DNA from: CAVPDG01 sp963702535
GTDB taxonomy: Bacteria; Chloroflexota; Anaerolineae; Anaerolineales; UBA4823
Direction: 5' to 3'
NCBI GenBank assembly: GCA_963702535.1
Contig: CAVPDG010000004.1
Coordinates: forward strand, 558,001 to 622,000
DNA length: 64,000 nucleotides
Shown: positions 15,395-25,237 of the stretch, one piece after another
Layout: each line of letters starts with the position of its first letter
Numbering within the stretch: position 1 is the stretch's first letter
Translations under genes and position numbers: made by a program
Notes under the pieces: model-generated
The model's database searches: none
The model's input: the letters and a program-made list of their open reading frames with translations, nothing else
Told to the model about the DNA's origin: nothing

Positions 15395-18215
15395 ATTTGC
15401 CAATACTGAATTCCAGGCTGGCTTCAGCGGTGTTGCCTGCCCGGTCTTCAGCTTTGACGGTCAGCGTGTGTTTCCCCGGCATCGCTTCCCAGGGGAATGT
15501 GAAGGGGGATTGGGTCAGGGAAGCGATCTTGCGCCCGTCGATGTAAAAATCCACTTGCTTCAAAGCCAGGTCATCGCTGGCGTTGACGCGCAGCGTCACC
15601 AGCTTCTGGCTTTGATCGAAAGCCTGCCCCGCCGCCGGGGAGAGGATCTCCACTTGCGGCGCCTGGTTGTCCACCGTCACCTGCGTGATAGCGGTCTCCA
15701 CACGCTGGTCGTCCCGCACCACCAAAAGCTGGATGGCGTACAGCCCATCCAATCCTTGCGTATCCCACTCCGCCAGCTCGCCTGTTTCAACTGGCTGGCT
15801 TTGGTCCTCGCCCACCTGCTCCCATGCCTGGGGGTTCAGCCCTTTGCCGACCTGCACACGGTAAAAATTGAACCCCGCGCCCGTTGCGCTGCCGGTGATA
15901 GGAACCGCACCGCGCACGTAGGTGAACATCTCCGGCGTGCGGATGTTCACATCCGGGTTGGTTTGCGTTGCCAGGATCACATCATACGATTCAGGTGGCA
16001 GCAGCAGCCCGCTTTGCCTTGCCCAGGCTTCCGCCTCGGGTGGCACCTGCATGTACACTCGCTCCTCCACCAGCTCCGGCGGCGTGAAGACCGTTGCCAG
16101 GCGCCCCGTCTCGCGGTTCACCTGCACGCGCCGGTAAAGGTTGTCCAGTTGGCTCGGCTCGCTGCCGCTCAGGAAGATCTCGTTGACCACGGTGGGGCAG
16201 TCTGCCGTGGGCAGCATCCCGGAAGGGTCGCACACCGAAACGTTGCTGATGCCCTGCGGCACACTCCAGCCTTGCGGCGGGTTGGCGCGGTTCGCCTGCT
16301 GGATGACGGCGTGCCACAAGGCGGCGGCTGCATTGGGAGCCACCGGGCTGGGCGTGTTTTGATCCGCAAGACCCACCCACACCCCTACCACCCGGTCCGG
16401 CGTGTAACCCACCGTCCAGGCGTCCTGTCCAGTGCCTGTCTTGCCCTGCTTCACCGCCGCCGGGCGACCGATCTCCAGCGGGTTGGGATGCCCCAGGCTT
16501 TGCCAACGGGCTGGCTCGTCGCTCAGGATGTCGGTCACCAGGTATGCAAGCTGCGAGCTGATCACGGGCTTGCTGGCAGATGCAGCGGATTGAGCCAGCA
16601 CCTGACCGTCCAGGTCTTCGAGCCGCAGGAAAGCCAGCGGCTGGCTATCACCTGCCCTGCCCACCAGGATGCCCTGGTTGGCAAAGGCGCCGTAAGCCTG
16701 GCTGGCGTCCAGCAGCGTGGTTTGCCCTTTACTGAGGAAATCCTCCCCTGTCGTGAGGCTGGTCAATCCGTCTTTGAGAATGCCCATCTCGCCGGCGATG
16801 CGCGCCACGTTGAGCGCCCCTACCTGCTGGATCACCTGTGCGGCAGGCGCCAGGTAATCGTTTGCCAGCGCCGTGCGCAGGCGCACGGGTCCCTGGTAGG
16901 TGCTCTCCGCGGCAGCTGTGGCGCTTTCTGGATTGGGGATGTCCCAAAGCATGGATGCCGGGCTCAGCCCGCGCGTGAAGCCTGCCAGGTACACGAAGGG
17001 GGTGAGCAGCGTGCCTGCCGGGTGCTCTGCCTGCGCCCCGTCGCCCACCATGGCGCTGATCTGCCCGCTCTGGGGGTCGAGGATGACGATGGCGGCGTCC
17101 AGCTTTGCAGCGCCGGGGTCCGTTGCGGGCGGCAGGGTCGGGAGCAGCAGCGCAGCCTGGCACGGCTTCCCAGCGGCTGCGTCAGGAGGCTCCGGACGGT
17201 TCTCCAGGCGAGCGATCTGCGCCGCCGCGGCGCAGGCTGCCTGGACCTGCAGGTTATAGTCCAGGCTGGTGATCACCTTGAAACCGCCGCGCTCCAAACG
17301 CTGGCGAGCGAGCTTCTCCGCCGCCTGCTTGAGCGCCAGGCGCGTGAAGGCGGGCGCCAGGTCCGCTGATCCCGCCTGCGCCGGCTGGAAAGCCACCTCA
17401 GACTGGCTTGCCGCTCTCCATTGCGCCTCGCTGATCCAGCCCTGCGCCCGCATGTTGTTCAGCACCTGCTTGCCGCGCAGGCGCGCGACCGCTGGGGCTT
17501 CCAGCGGGTTGAGCGCTGGGGCTTCGGCAGTGGCTGCCAGGATGGCTGCTTCTGCCAGGCTCAGCTCTCCGGCCGCTTTCCCGAAATACAGCCGGGCAGC
17601 CGCTTCGGCGCCGTAAGCCAGGTTCCCGTAGTCCGCGCTGTTCAGGTACCAGGTGAGCACCTGCGCTTTCCCGTAGCGCTGCGTAATCTGCATGGCGAGC
17701 AGGCGCTCGCGTAGAGCGCGCCGTAGCCCTGGCGTTTCCTGCCACAGCAGCAGGTCTGAGACCAGTCGTTGAGCCAGCGTGGGGGCTGAGTCGCCTGCCA
17801 GCCCTGCGGAAAGTGCGCCAGGATGGCTCCAGAATTGCGGGTCAGCCACAGCCAGCGTGGTGGAGATCAGCGTTGAGGGGAGAAAATTGCCGGCAGAGTC
17901 GTCCAGGCTCAAGAATTGCCGCTCCCCGGCGCCTGGGGTTTCCAGCGTGCCCAGTACATGCACGCCGCTGCGGTCGTAGATGCGCGTAGGTTGCAGTAGG
18001 GCGCCGGTCGCGGGGTCCAGCAGCGCCGGCAGCGTTTCCACCGGCGGCAGGCCGGCGGTCATGCCGGTGTAGAGCGCTGCCAATCCCAGCCCGGAGAGCG
18101 CCACAAAAAGCGCCAGCAGCAGGCTGCAGCTCACGCCCAGCCAGCGTCCCGCCGAAGCGCCGGGTCGCTCATGTCGCTGCCGGCGCAGCCTGACGATCTC
18201 CGAAGTAGAGGTCAT
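15393..18215 (-). CDS. PBP1-like protein with degenerate glycosyltransferase and transpeptidase sites
   Basis: 940 residues in one intact frame. A membrane anchor (about 25-50) is followed by a GT51-like domain (about 105-270), a transpeptidase-like domain (about 375-640) and C-terminal Ig-like/Big-type beta domains. Overall similarity to class A penicillin-binding proteins is clear (YLN...YG...AA.LYFGK, ASMLWDIPNP, GKTGTGQDAWTVGYTP). The active sites are altered: the GT51 EDxxF Glu is Ala124; the SxxK motif reads T402-L-L-T405; the SxN motif reads D453-Y-L455. Only the KTG motif (592-594) survives. It therefore looks like a pseudo-enzyme with a structural, scaffolding or glycan-binding role. 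Confidence 0.88.
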   Translation of the reverse strand: MTSTSEIVRLRRQRHERPGASAGRWLGVSCSLLLALFVALSGLGLAALYTGMTAGLPPVETLPALLDPATGALLQPTRIYDRSGVHVLGTLETPGAGERQFLSLDDSAGNFLPSTLISTTLAVADPQFWSHPGALSAGLAGDSAPTLAQRLVSDLLLWQETPGLRRALRERLLAMQITQRYGKAQVLTWYLNSADYGNLAYGAEAAARLYFGKAAGELSLAEAAILAATAEAPALNPLEAPAVARLRGKQVLNNMRAQGWISEAQWRAASQSEVAFQPAQAGSADLAPAFTRLALKQAAEKLARQRLERGGFKVITSLDYNLQVQAACAAAAQIARLENRPEPPDAAAGKPCQAALLLPTLPPATDPGAAKLDAAIVILDPQSGQISAMVGDGAQAEHPAGTLLTPFVYLAGFTRGLSPASMLWDIPNPESATAAAESTYQGPVRLRTALANDYLAPAAQVIQQVGALNVARIAGEMGILKDGLTSLTTGEDFLSKGQTTLLDASQAYGAFANQGILVGRAGDSQPLAFLRLEDLDGQVLAQSAASASKPVISSQLAYLVTDILSDEPARWQSLGHPNPLEIGRPAAVKQGKTGTGQDAWTVGYTPDRVVGVWVGLADQNTPSPVAPNAAAALWHAVIQQANRANPPQGWSVPQGISNVSVCDPSGMLPTADCPTVVNEIFLSGSEPSQLDNLYRRVQVNRETGRLATVFTPPELVEERVYMQVPPEAEAWARQSGLLLPPESYDVILATQTNPDVNIRTPEMFTYVRGAVPITGSATGAGFNFYRVQVGKGLNPQAWEQVGEDQSQPVETGELAEWDTQGLDGLYAIQLLVVRDDQRVETAITQVTVDNQAPQVEILSPAAGQAFDQSQKLVTLRVNASDDLALKQVDFYIDGRKIASLTQSPFTFPWEAMPGKHTLTVKAEDRAGNTAEASLEFSIGK

Positions 18216-18529
18216 GGATTAATTGTAATCGATGCCGGTGAAAATCCGGTTGCCAGGCTGCAACCTCCCTTAAAGCAAGAAACCGCCAGCGGCACTCCCC
18301 CACCTTAACCAGCGGTTCCTTTCTCCTGTGCAGGGCCCCTATTTATTATGAGTGATAATACCTGCACCCAATTAACTGACTGCAGTATAGCGCAGGGGCG
18401 TCGCCAAAATGTCGCCAAAATGTCAGCTTTGTCAGGAATTTGATACCCAATTCTGGCAAAAATTGCCAGATTTAGCCACATCGGCAGCCCGTGCCTTGAG
18501 TTGGTTCCCAGTTCAAGTGGGGTTGAAGA
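18216..18529. other. Intergenic region, small repeats only
   Basis: No gene is seen. It contains a tandem GTCGCCAAAAT repeat near 18400-18425 and a short hairpin TCTGGCAA-AAA-TTGCCAGA (18452-18470) downstream of the SARP gene stop. The hairpin could be a weak terminator or operator. The region also carries the upstream signals of the PBP-like gene. Confidence 0.5.
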
Positions 18530-21500
18530 TCAGGCGAGAAGCGTCTGGAGGTAGTTCCGATACTCCAGGAATGCCCCTTTGAACGGCTCCCGGCTCAACC
18601 CGCTCTCCAGGCGCTCGATGAGGTATAACACCCGCCCGCGGTTCGTCGGGTCTGCCTGCCCGCAAGCTCTTAGTGCGCCATCCAGCAGCAGGCGGTGCTG
18701 CAACTCCAGCCATGCCAGGTTGCGCGGGTTGGCAATCTCTATTCCGGCGCGGGCGATCTGGATCGCTTCAGCGAAATCGCCGCGAAAGATCGCCAACCTG
18801 CCCAGCAGACTGGTAGCGCCTAGTTTCATCAGCGTCAAGCCGCGCTCATCCGCCTGCCGGTATAGTTCTGCCAGGTAAGCTTGCCACTGCTCATTTTCCC
18901 ACGGCTGTACTTCTGTTTCCACCCAGGCTAAGCGCGCATTGGCGAGCAAATGGTAGATCTGGGATTCTTCCGCCGCCTTCAGAGCCTTTTCAAGGATTTG
19001 CCTGGATGCCGGAGTGCGGTTCGATTGCCACAGCGCGTATCCCAGTCCCAGGGAGGGATACGCTTCCAGCGATGGCTCGGTGTTGGCTGCAGAGGCTCTG
19101 GTCAGGTACTCTGCCGCCCCCGGGTAATCCTGCAAACGGATCAGCAGCTCGCCGCACAGGTGGTAGCCTCGGGCAGTGAGTGTTTCCAGATTGCTCCCCT
19201 CGCCGATCTCGATACAGCGTTGCGCGTTTTCGATCGCCAGGTCGAAATTGCCCAGCGACATCTCGATCGTTCCGGTCAGCCCGTGAAATAGCCCGGCTTG
19301 CAGCTCCAAATCCAGCCGCTGCGCCAGGGTCGCGCCGGTGCGGCTGTCATTCAGCGCCTGGGTCAGCTCGCCGCAGTGCAAGCGCGCCAGCGCCAGGGTG
19401 TAAGTGGCGCTGATCTGGCCGCGGATCAGGTTCAGTGTGGAGTAGTCTTCCAGCGCCCGGCTGGCGACTTCCTGGGCGCGCCGGGGCCAGCCGTCCATCA
19501 GCAGGGCTTGCGATTGGTGCGTTCTGGCGCTGGCGCGCCGCGCCATCGCCTGGGCGTCATCGGCATGCGCGGCGGTATCGATCGCCTGTTGGAATGCCGC
19601 TACGGCGTCTGCGTAGCGCCTGCTTTGAGAGAGGAGCATGCCTCGGTGGATGGTTGCATCCATCATCTTGAGTGGGTGGGCGGCGCGTCCCAGGTAGCTA
19701 ATCGCCTGGTCTGCCAGCGCCAAGCCCTGCTCCGCTTCCCGGGTCAGCAAGAAGGCAGTGCTCAGACCGTCCAGGGCGCTGCCAACCAGCAGGGGGCTGT
19801 GGCTTAGCTCGCCCAGCTGCAGCATCTTTGAGTTGATCTCCTGCGTCTTGGCTGCATCTCCCGCTTCGTACGCCAGCTCAGACCATGCCGAATACAGGGA
19901 AAGGATTTGCCCTTCATCAGGCGCCTGCGCGGGATCGATCAGGCTCTCAGCCCGTGAGAACGCCAAATCCGCCTCCTGGAAGGAGTAGAGCTGGTGGGCG
20001 CGCTGCCCGGATTGGATCCAATAACCGAGCGCCATCCCGGTTTCGCCCGCCTCCTCGTAGTGCTGCGCCAGCAGCGCCGGCTTATCGCGCGTCTCCGGAC
20101 CGGATTCCAGGTACTGAGCAGTGCGGGCGTGCAGCCAGCGCGCCCGCACCGGGTGTATTTTGAGCAACAGCGCCTCACGAAAGATATCATGGATGAAGCG
20201 GTAGCGCAGGTTGCCCGGCGTGCGCTGCTCCAGGGCGACCAGCCGGCGTCTCTCCAGCTCCTCCAGCGCAATTCCAACCTCCAGTGGTTTGTTTCCCGTC
20301 ACCTGGCTGAGGGCTTCCGGGCTGAAATCGGTCCCTAAGACTGCCGCCGCCTCGAACACATCCCGCGCCACCATGGTCAGCGCTTCCAGACGGGCATCCG
20401 TCAGGCTCTGGATGCTCTTCACCATCGGCAGGCTCGCCAGCTCCTCGGCATTGGGCTGGACGCCGCGATCCAGGAAGGCGCGCAGCGCTTCAAGGATGAT
20501 GAACGGATTGCCTCCCGTCTCGATCAGGATGCGGTTGATCACCGCATCCGGCGGGATGCTCCCCAGCACGAAAAGCGCAAGCTGCCGGATCTCGGCTTCC
20601 GAGAAGCGCGTCAGGGATACCAGCCGGAGCGCCGGGGATTGTTGCAACACTGCCATCCAGGCTTCCAGGTGCGGGCTGTACTCTTCCCAGCGGGCAGCGG
20701 TGATGAGCAGAGCCTGGGAGTTGAACGGCGGGCGCTCGAAGAGGTACGCCAGCGTGGCGATGCTGGCTTCATCCGCCCAGTGGGCGTCATCCAGGCACAA
20801 CAGCAGGCGCTGGCGCCGGTTGAGCTGGGCAAAGAGCTGGCGGATCGCTTCCAGGATCGTCGAGCGGATCTGCGCCGGCGCCAACTGCGTCGCCCCTTCG
20901 ATGTACGAGCGGTCCAGGTCGCGGCGCAGTCCGGGCAGCTCAGGCAGCAGCAGGGCAAGCTGCGAAGCCCACGTTGCGGGGAGCGCCTTCCATTCCACTT
21001 TGGTTATATGACTCCGCAACAGGTCGATGAAGGGCTGGAATGGCAGGCTGCTCTCTGCCTGGCGGCAGGTGGTGACCAGCGGGCGCACCTGTGCACCCAG
21101 GCGGGAGGTAAATTCCTGTAAGAGGCGCGTCTTGCCCTGACCGGCTTCGCCGAATATAAAGACCCCGCCGCCTTTGTGATAAGCCTGCTGCAGGTATTCC
21201 AGCGTCTCCTGGCGACCGATGAACGGCGCCTGCACGCTCGGGCGCACGTGCCAGACCGGTCTCGTCTCAACATGCGTGCGTGATCCGGCGGGGCGGATCT
21301 GCTCGTAAAGTTCCAGCAGCGGGCGCGATGGATCTACGCCGATATCGCGGCGCAGCAGATCGCGATAGCGTTCGTAATGCTGGCGGGCGTCGTTGCTGCG
21401 CTCCATGCGCACCAGGATCTGCAGCACGCGCAGGTGCACGTCTTCATTCAATCCGTCGTTCGTCAGGGCGGCGTTTGCCAGCTTAAGCGCCGTGCCTAAA

Positions 21501-22054
21501 TCTTCTGTGGCGTAGGCGTGGTCAGCCAGGCGTTGTAACAGGCGGCCGTACTGTTGTTCCAGGCGCTGCGAGGTATGGCTCAGCCAGTCGTCGATGGCGG
21601 GCGTGCTCGGCAGGTTTGCCCCCGCCATGAAGTTGGGGCTGCGCCACAGCTCGATGGCGCTCTTCAAGAGCTGGTAAGTCGGCTCAGGCAGGGGCTGGTC
21701 GCTGGGGATCTGCCATGGAGCGCGCCCCAGGCGCTCTACGAATTCCTGGAACTGGAGCTGGTCGACGCTGGCGCGCTGGAAGTTCAAGCCTACCAGGCTG
21801 GTATCGATGTACAGCAGGTCTGGGTCGGGGAGAGCGCTCTTCAACCGGCTGAGGGTGTCGCGCAGGTTGCGCCGGGCAGCCGTCTCCGTCTCTTCTTCCC
21901 AAAAGAGGGTAAGCAGGTGGTCTCTGCCGGTGAAGCCGCCCTGGGAGGCCAGGTAATAGAGCAGAGCACGCGACAAGCGGCGCGGTATCTGGAATATCTC
22001 CCCCATAAACCGCGTTTCCGGTGGGCCGAGCAGCAATACTTGCAGGTCCGACAT
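18530..22054 (-). CDS. Giant SARP/BTAD transcriptional activator with AAA ATPase and TPR repeats
   Basis: 1174 residues. The N-terminus is a winged-helix DNA-binding domain (LSRALLYYLASQGG...ARRNLRDTLSRLKSALP) followed by a bacterial transcriptional activation domain (about 105-260, with LRVLQILVRMERSNDARQHYERY as two blocks). A STAND/AAA-type ATPase follows: Walker A GEAGQGKT and Walker B LLLCLDDAHWAD. The C-terminal 500 residues are helical TPR-like repeats. It resembles the LuxR/SARP-type signal integrators abundant in this phylum. The target genes and ligand are unknown. It lies 20 bases downstream of recN and may be read from the same transcript. Confidence 0.88.
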   Translation of the reverse strand: MSDLQVLLLGPPETRFMGEIFQIPRRLSRALLYYLASQGGFTGRDHLLTLFWEEETETAARRNLRDTLSRLKSALPDPDLLYIDTSLVGLNFQRASVDQLQFQEFVERLGRAPWQIPSDQPLPEPTYQLLKSAIELWRSPNFMAGANLPSTPAIDDWLSHTSQRLEQQYGRLLQRLADHAYATEDLGTALKLANAALTNDGLNEDVHLRVLQILVRMERSNDARQHYERYRDLLRRDIGVDPSRPLLELYEQIRPAGSRTHVETRPVWHVRPSVQAPFIGRQETLEYLQQAYHKGGGVFIFGEAGQGKTRLLQEFTSRLGAQVRPLVTTCRQAESSLPFQPFIDLLRSHITKVEWKALPATWASQLALLLPELPGLRRDLDRSYIEGATQLAPAQIRSTILEAIRQLFAQLNRRQRLLLCLDDAHWADEASIATLAYLFERPPFNSQALLITAARWEEYSPHLEAWMAVLQQSPALRLVSLTRFSEAEIRQLALFVLGSIPPDAVINRILIETGGNPFIILEALRAFLDRGVQPNAEELASLPMVKSIQSLTDARLEALTMVARDVFEAAAVLGTDFSPEALSQVTGNKPLEVGIALEELERRRLVALEQRTPGNLRYRFIHDIFREALLLKIHPVRARWLHARTAQYLESGPETRDKPALLAQHYEEAGETGMALGYWIQSGQRAHQLYSFQEADLAFSRAESLIDPAQAPDEGQILSLYSAWSELAYEAGDAAKTQEINSKMLQLGELSHSPLLVGSALDGLSTAFLLTREAEQGLALADQAISYLGRAAHPLKMMDATIHRGMLLSQSRRYADAVAAFQQAIDTAAHADDAQAMARRASARTHQSQALLMDGWPRRAQEVASRALEDYSTLNLIRGQISATYTLALARLHCGELTQALNDSRTGATLAQRLDLELQAGLFHGLTGTIEMSLGNFDLAIENAQRCIEIGEGSNLETLTARGYHLCGELLIRLQDYPGAAEYLTRASAANTEPSLEAYPSLGLGYALWQSNRTPASRQILEKALKAAEESQIYHLLANARLAWVETEVQPWENEQWQAYLAELYRQADERGLTLMKLGATSLLGRLAIFRGDFAEAIQIARAGIEIANPRNLAWLELQHRLLLDGALRACGQADPTNRGRVLYLIERLESGLSREPFKGAFLEYRNYLQTLLA

Positions 22055-22074
22055 AGATGTTGAAGGCGGCAGAT

Positions 22075-23811
22075 TTATGTTTGCGAGGCAGTTGTCCCTT
22101 TCTCAACAGCCTGCAGCACCTCGCGCGCAGACTGCAGCGTGCCTTCACTGATATCTCCGAACATTTGCGCCAGCTCTCGCAGGCGGCTTTCGCCCTCCAG
22201 CCGGATAACCCGGGTGAGCGTGCGCCCATCGCGCAGCTGTTTCTCGACGTGGAAATGCTGGCTGCCGTAAGCCGCAAGCTGCGGCAGGTGCGTGACGCAA
22301 AATACCTGGTGGCGCTCGCCCAGCATCCATAATTTCTTCCCCACTACCTGTCCTACTCGCCCGCCGATGCCCTGATCGATCTCGTCAAAGATCAGCGTGG
22401 GCACCTGGTCTGCCTTGGCGAGCACGTTCTTGATCGCCAGCATCAGCCGTGAGGTCTCTCCGCCGGAGGCGATCTTCGCCAGCGGCTTGAGCCCCTCGCC
22501 GGCGTTCGGCGCGATCAGGAACTCCACCCGCTCCAGACCCGTAGAGTCGAACGCCAGCCGCTGGTCCCCATCTACGGGCACACCCTTGGGATCGGGCTTG
22601 TGCTGGAAGTCTACCTTGAAGCGCGTATTCGCCATTTGCAGGTCGTCTAGCTCGAGCTCCAGCGCCCGCGCCAGGGTTTCCGCCTGCTGCTGGCGCTTGT
22701 GCGAGAGCGCCATGCCGCGCTTGCCAAGCTCATTCAGCAAGCTGGCTTCGCGCTCCTCCAGCTCACGGATGCGCTCGCTGGCGTGCGTGATGCTCTCGAT
22801 CTCCTTGCGCGCGTTCTCGGCATACGCCAGCACCGCCTCCGCAGAATCCCCATATTTGCGTTTCAGGTTGTGCAGCAGACCCAGGCGCTCTTCCACCTGA
22901 TCCAGGCGTTTCGGGTTGAACTCGATGCCTTCCAGGTAGAGGCGCAGCTCGCCTCCCAGCTCGGAGAGACCGTCGAAGACCGTCTCCGCCCGCTCCTTGG
23001 CAGCCGCTTGGGCGGGATCCAGGCGCGCCAGCCCGTTCAGGGCGTGGACGATCTGTCCCACCAAGTCTACCGCCGATGGGGTTTCCGGGGTGCCTTCATC
23101 CAGCGCCAGCAGGGCTTCCTGCGCCAGCGCAGCCAGCCCTTCGGCGTTGGCGAGCCGGTTGCGCTCGTCGCGCAGCTCTGCCTCTTCGCCGCTGCGCAAA
23201 TGCGCCGCCTCGATCTCATTCACCTGGTAGCTCAGGGTATCGATGCGCCGGGCTGCCTCCTGCTCTACCCGGCGCAGCTCCGCCAGCTCGCGCCGCAGGT
23301 TCAGTAGCTCGTGGTAGGTCTCCTGGTAGGCGAGGCGCAGGTCTTCCACGCCGGCGTAGCGGTCGAGCAGGTTCAGGTGCTGGCTCACATGCAGCAGCGA
23401 CAGGTGCTCCGACTGCCCGTGCAGGTCGATGAGCAGCTCGCTGATCTCCTTGAGCAGCCCCACGCTCACGATCCGCCCGTTGACGCGCGCCAGGTTGCGC
23501 CCGTTGGCGCGCAGCTCGCGCGCCAGGATGAGCTGGTCTGGTTCGTCGAGCAGCTCATCCTTTGCGAGGATGGGGTGCAGCGCCTCGCGGAGGCTCGGGC
23601 TGAGCAGAAAGACGCCCTCGACCCAGGCGCGCTCAGCCCCACTGCGGATCATGGTGGCGTCCGCCCGCCCGCCGAGCAGCGTTTCCACCGCGTCGATCAG
23701 GATCGATTTTCCCGCACCGGTTTCGCCGGTGAAGATGATCAACCCCGCTTCGAGAAGCAGGTCCACCCGCTCGATGATGGCAAAGTTTTCGATGTGCAGT
23801 TCAGCAAGCAT
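22075..23811 (-). CDS. recN: DNA repair protein RecN
   Basis: 578 residues, SMC-like ATPase acting early in double-strand break repair. The N-terminal half has ELHIENFAIIERV and Walker A GETGAGKS. A coiled coil covers about 155-370. The C-terminal half carries the ABC signature KIASGGETSRLMLAIK and Walker B PTLIFDEIDQGIGG. The length is close to the family norm, with no frame breaks. It is the upstream member of a minus-strand group that continues into the SARP regulator. Confidence 0.95.
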   Translation of the reverse strand: MLAELHIENFAIIERVDLLLEAGLIIFTGETGAGKSILIDAVETLLGGRADATMIRSGAERAWVEGVFLLSPSLREALHPILAKDELLDEPDQLILARELRANGRNLARVNGRIVSVGLLKEISELLIDLHGQSEHLSLLHVSQHLNLLDRYAGVEDLRLAYQETYHELLNLRRELAELRRVEQEAARRIDTLSYQVNEIEAAHLRSGEEAELRDERNRLANAEGLAALAQEALLALDEGTPETPSAVDLVGQIVHALNGLARLDPAQAAAKERAETVFDGLSELGGELRLYLEGIEFNPKRLDQVEERLGLLHNLKRKYGDSAEAVLAYAENARKEIESITHASERIRELEEREASLLNELGKRGMALSHKRQQQAETLARALELELDDLQMANTRFKVDFQHKPDPKGVPVDGDQRLAFDSTGLERVEFLIAPNAGEGLKPLAKIASGGETSRLMLAIKNVLAKADQVPTLIFDEIDQGIGGRVGQVVGKKLWMLGERHQVFCVTHLPQLAAYGSQHFHVEKQLRDGRTLTRVIRLEGESRLRELAQMFGDISEGTLQSAREVLQAVEKGTTASQT

Positions 23812-23821
23812 AGCACCCGGC

Positions 23822-24355
23822 TTATGTCTTCACTCGGATACCCCCCATCCGGTAGAGCACGGTGGAGGTCGCCATAACGGTATATACAACCTGCCAGACC
23901 ACGTTGAGCAGCAAGCCGAAGCCGCCCTGGGTGAGCAGGGCAAGCATGGGGATCAGCGTGAGCAGCAACACGGGCAGGCTCCCCAGCACGGTGGCGAATG
24001 CGGTGAGCTGTGTCAGGCGCTTCGAGCGGCGCCGCCGCACCACCAATCGCACTGCCTCGGCGATCACGACGCCCGCCAGCGGGGCGAGGAAGATGCTGAA
24101 AAACCCCAGCATCGGGATGAAGCGGCTGCCGACCAGCGAGAGGAAGCTGGCAACCACAAAGGAAGTGATGTAGTCGTACCACTCGGTTGTGTCGAAGATT
24201 TTTTGCTGGCTGCGCACGCAGTCTGTGCAGCGGTAACCGGTCGGCGTCAGCACAGCGCACTTGGCGCAGATCGGTTTCTCGCAGCGGTTGCAGCGCAGCT
24301 TCGTCTCCGTTTGGGGGTGATTGGCGCAGTAGACAGGGGTGGGTTGTTCGGTCAT
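23822..24355 (-). CDS. B-box zinc-finger membrane protein
   Basis: 177 residues. The N-terminal 50 residues hold a B-box-like zinc finger (YCANHP, LRCNRCEKPICAKCA, GYRCTDCV) seen in many bacterial membrane proteins. Four hydrophobic segments follow, separated by a basic loop (RRRRSKR). Function is unknown; the zinc finger may mediate protein contacts at the cytoplasmic face. The start overlaps the NAD kinase stop as ATGA. Confidence 0.75.
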   Translation of the reverse strand: MTEQPTPVYCANHPQTETKLRCNRCEKPICAKCAVLTPTGYRCTDCVRSQQKIFDTTEWYDYITSFVVASFLSLVGSRFIPMLGFFSIFLAPLAGVVIAEAVRLVVRRRRSKRLTQLTAFATVLGSLPVLLLTLIPMLALLTQGGFGLLLNVVWQVVYTVMATSTVLYRMGGIRVKT

Positions 24356-25224
24356 CGGTATCCGCCGGTGGAGGGATTTTGGTTCATGTGCGGCGTCAGG
24401 TTGCGGTAGAAGTAGCCTGGGTCCTGAAAGCGCACGAAGTGCACGTTGTGGTCGCTGGCGCGCACGTTGACGCGGTCGCCGTCTGCCAGCCCGATGGGCA
24501 CCTGCCCATCGATGCAGAAGACCGCCTGGTGGTCGGTGTACACGGTCACGCTGACCGCCGAGCCTTCTGCCAGCATGATCGCCCGGTCGATCGACAGGTG
24601 CGGCGCCACGGCGACCAGCAGGATGTTGCGCAGCTCAGGCGGCAGGATGGGTCCCCCGGCTGCCAGGGCGTATGCCGTAGAGCCGGTCGGCGTCGCGGCG
24701 ATCAGAGCGTCTGCCACGTAGGTGGTCAGCAGGCGCCCGTCTACCTCTGTGACCAGGTGCACCGGGCGAACCATCTGCCCGCGCCCGATCATCACTTCGT
24801 TCAGCACTTCCCATCTGCTCACCACCTCGCCCGACCGGCAGTGCGATGCGCACAGCATCATGCGCTTTTCCAGCCAGTAATCGCCTTGCAGCAGGCGCGG
24901 CATGATCTCTTTCCATTGGTTCTGGCGGATCTCCATCAGGAACCCGAAGTGCCCCAGGTTGACGCCCAGGATGGGTAGGTTCACAGGTCCGCACAGGTGA
25001 CCGGCGCGCAGCATCGTGCCATCTCCGCCCAGGGCGACCAGCATGTCGAACTCCCCGGCTTTTACCCGCTGGCACAGGTCCTCGTCGTAGAGCTGGGCGC
25101 TGGTGGAGAAGATCCCCGCCTGGCTCAGGTACTCTTCCAGGGCTTTTGCCACGGGCATAGCCTCGGGAAGCTTTGGGTGGGCGGCGATGGCGATCCGTTG
25201 GGGTGGGCGTTTGGGCTCTGGCAT
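24352..25224 (-). CDS. nadK: NAD kinase
   Basis: 290 residues. It phosphorylates NAD to NADP using ATP or polyphosphate. The diagnostic GGDGT motif is present (LVALGGDGTMLRAGH), as is the second conserved block TPTGSTAYALAAGGPI and the substrate stretch PHLSIDRAIML. The start MPEPKRPPQRIAIAAHP at 25224 is chosen because the kinase core starts immediately after. The stop overlaps the B-box protein start. Confidence 0.93.
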   Translation of the reverse strand: MPEPKRPPQRIAIAAHPKLPEAMPVAKALEEYLSQAGIFSTSAQLYDEDLCQRVKAGEFDMLVALGGDGTMLRAGHLCGPVNLPILGVNLGHFGFLMEIRQNQWKEIMPRLLQGDYWLEKRMMLCASHCRSGEVVSRWEVLNEVMIGRGQMVRPVHLVTEVDGRLLTTYVADALIAATPTGSTAYALAAGGPILPPELRNILLVAVAPHLSIDRAIMLAEGSAVSVTVYTDHQAVFCIDGQVPIGLADGDRVNVRASDHNVHFVRFQDPGYFYRNLTPHMNQNPSTGGYR

Positions 25225-25237
25225 ACCGGCTATTATA

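Noticed and set aside
15468..17369. A 633-codon open frame opposite the PBP-like gene
   Set aside because: It has no ribosome site or family motif and mirrors the GC-rich codon pattern of the real minus-strand gene.
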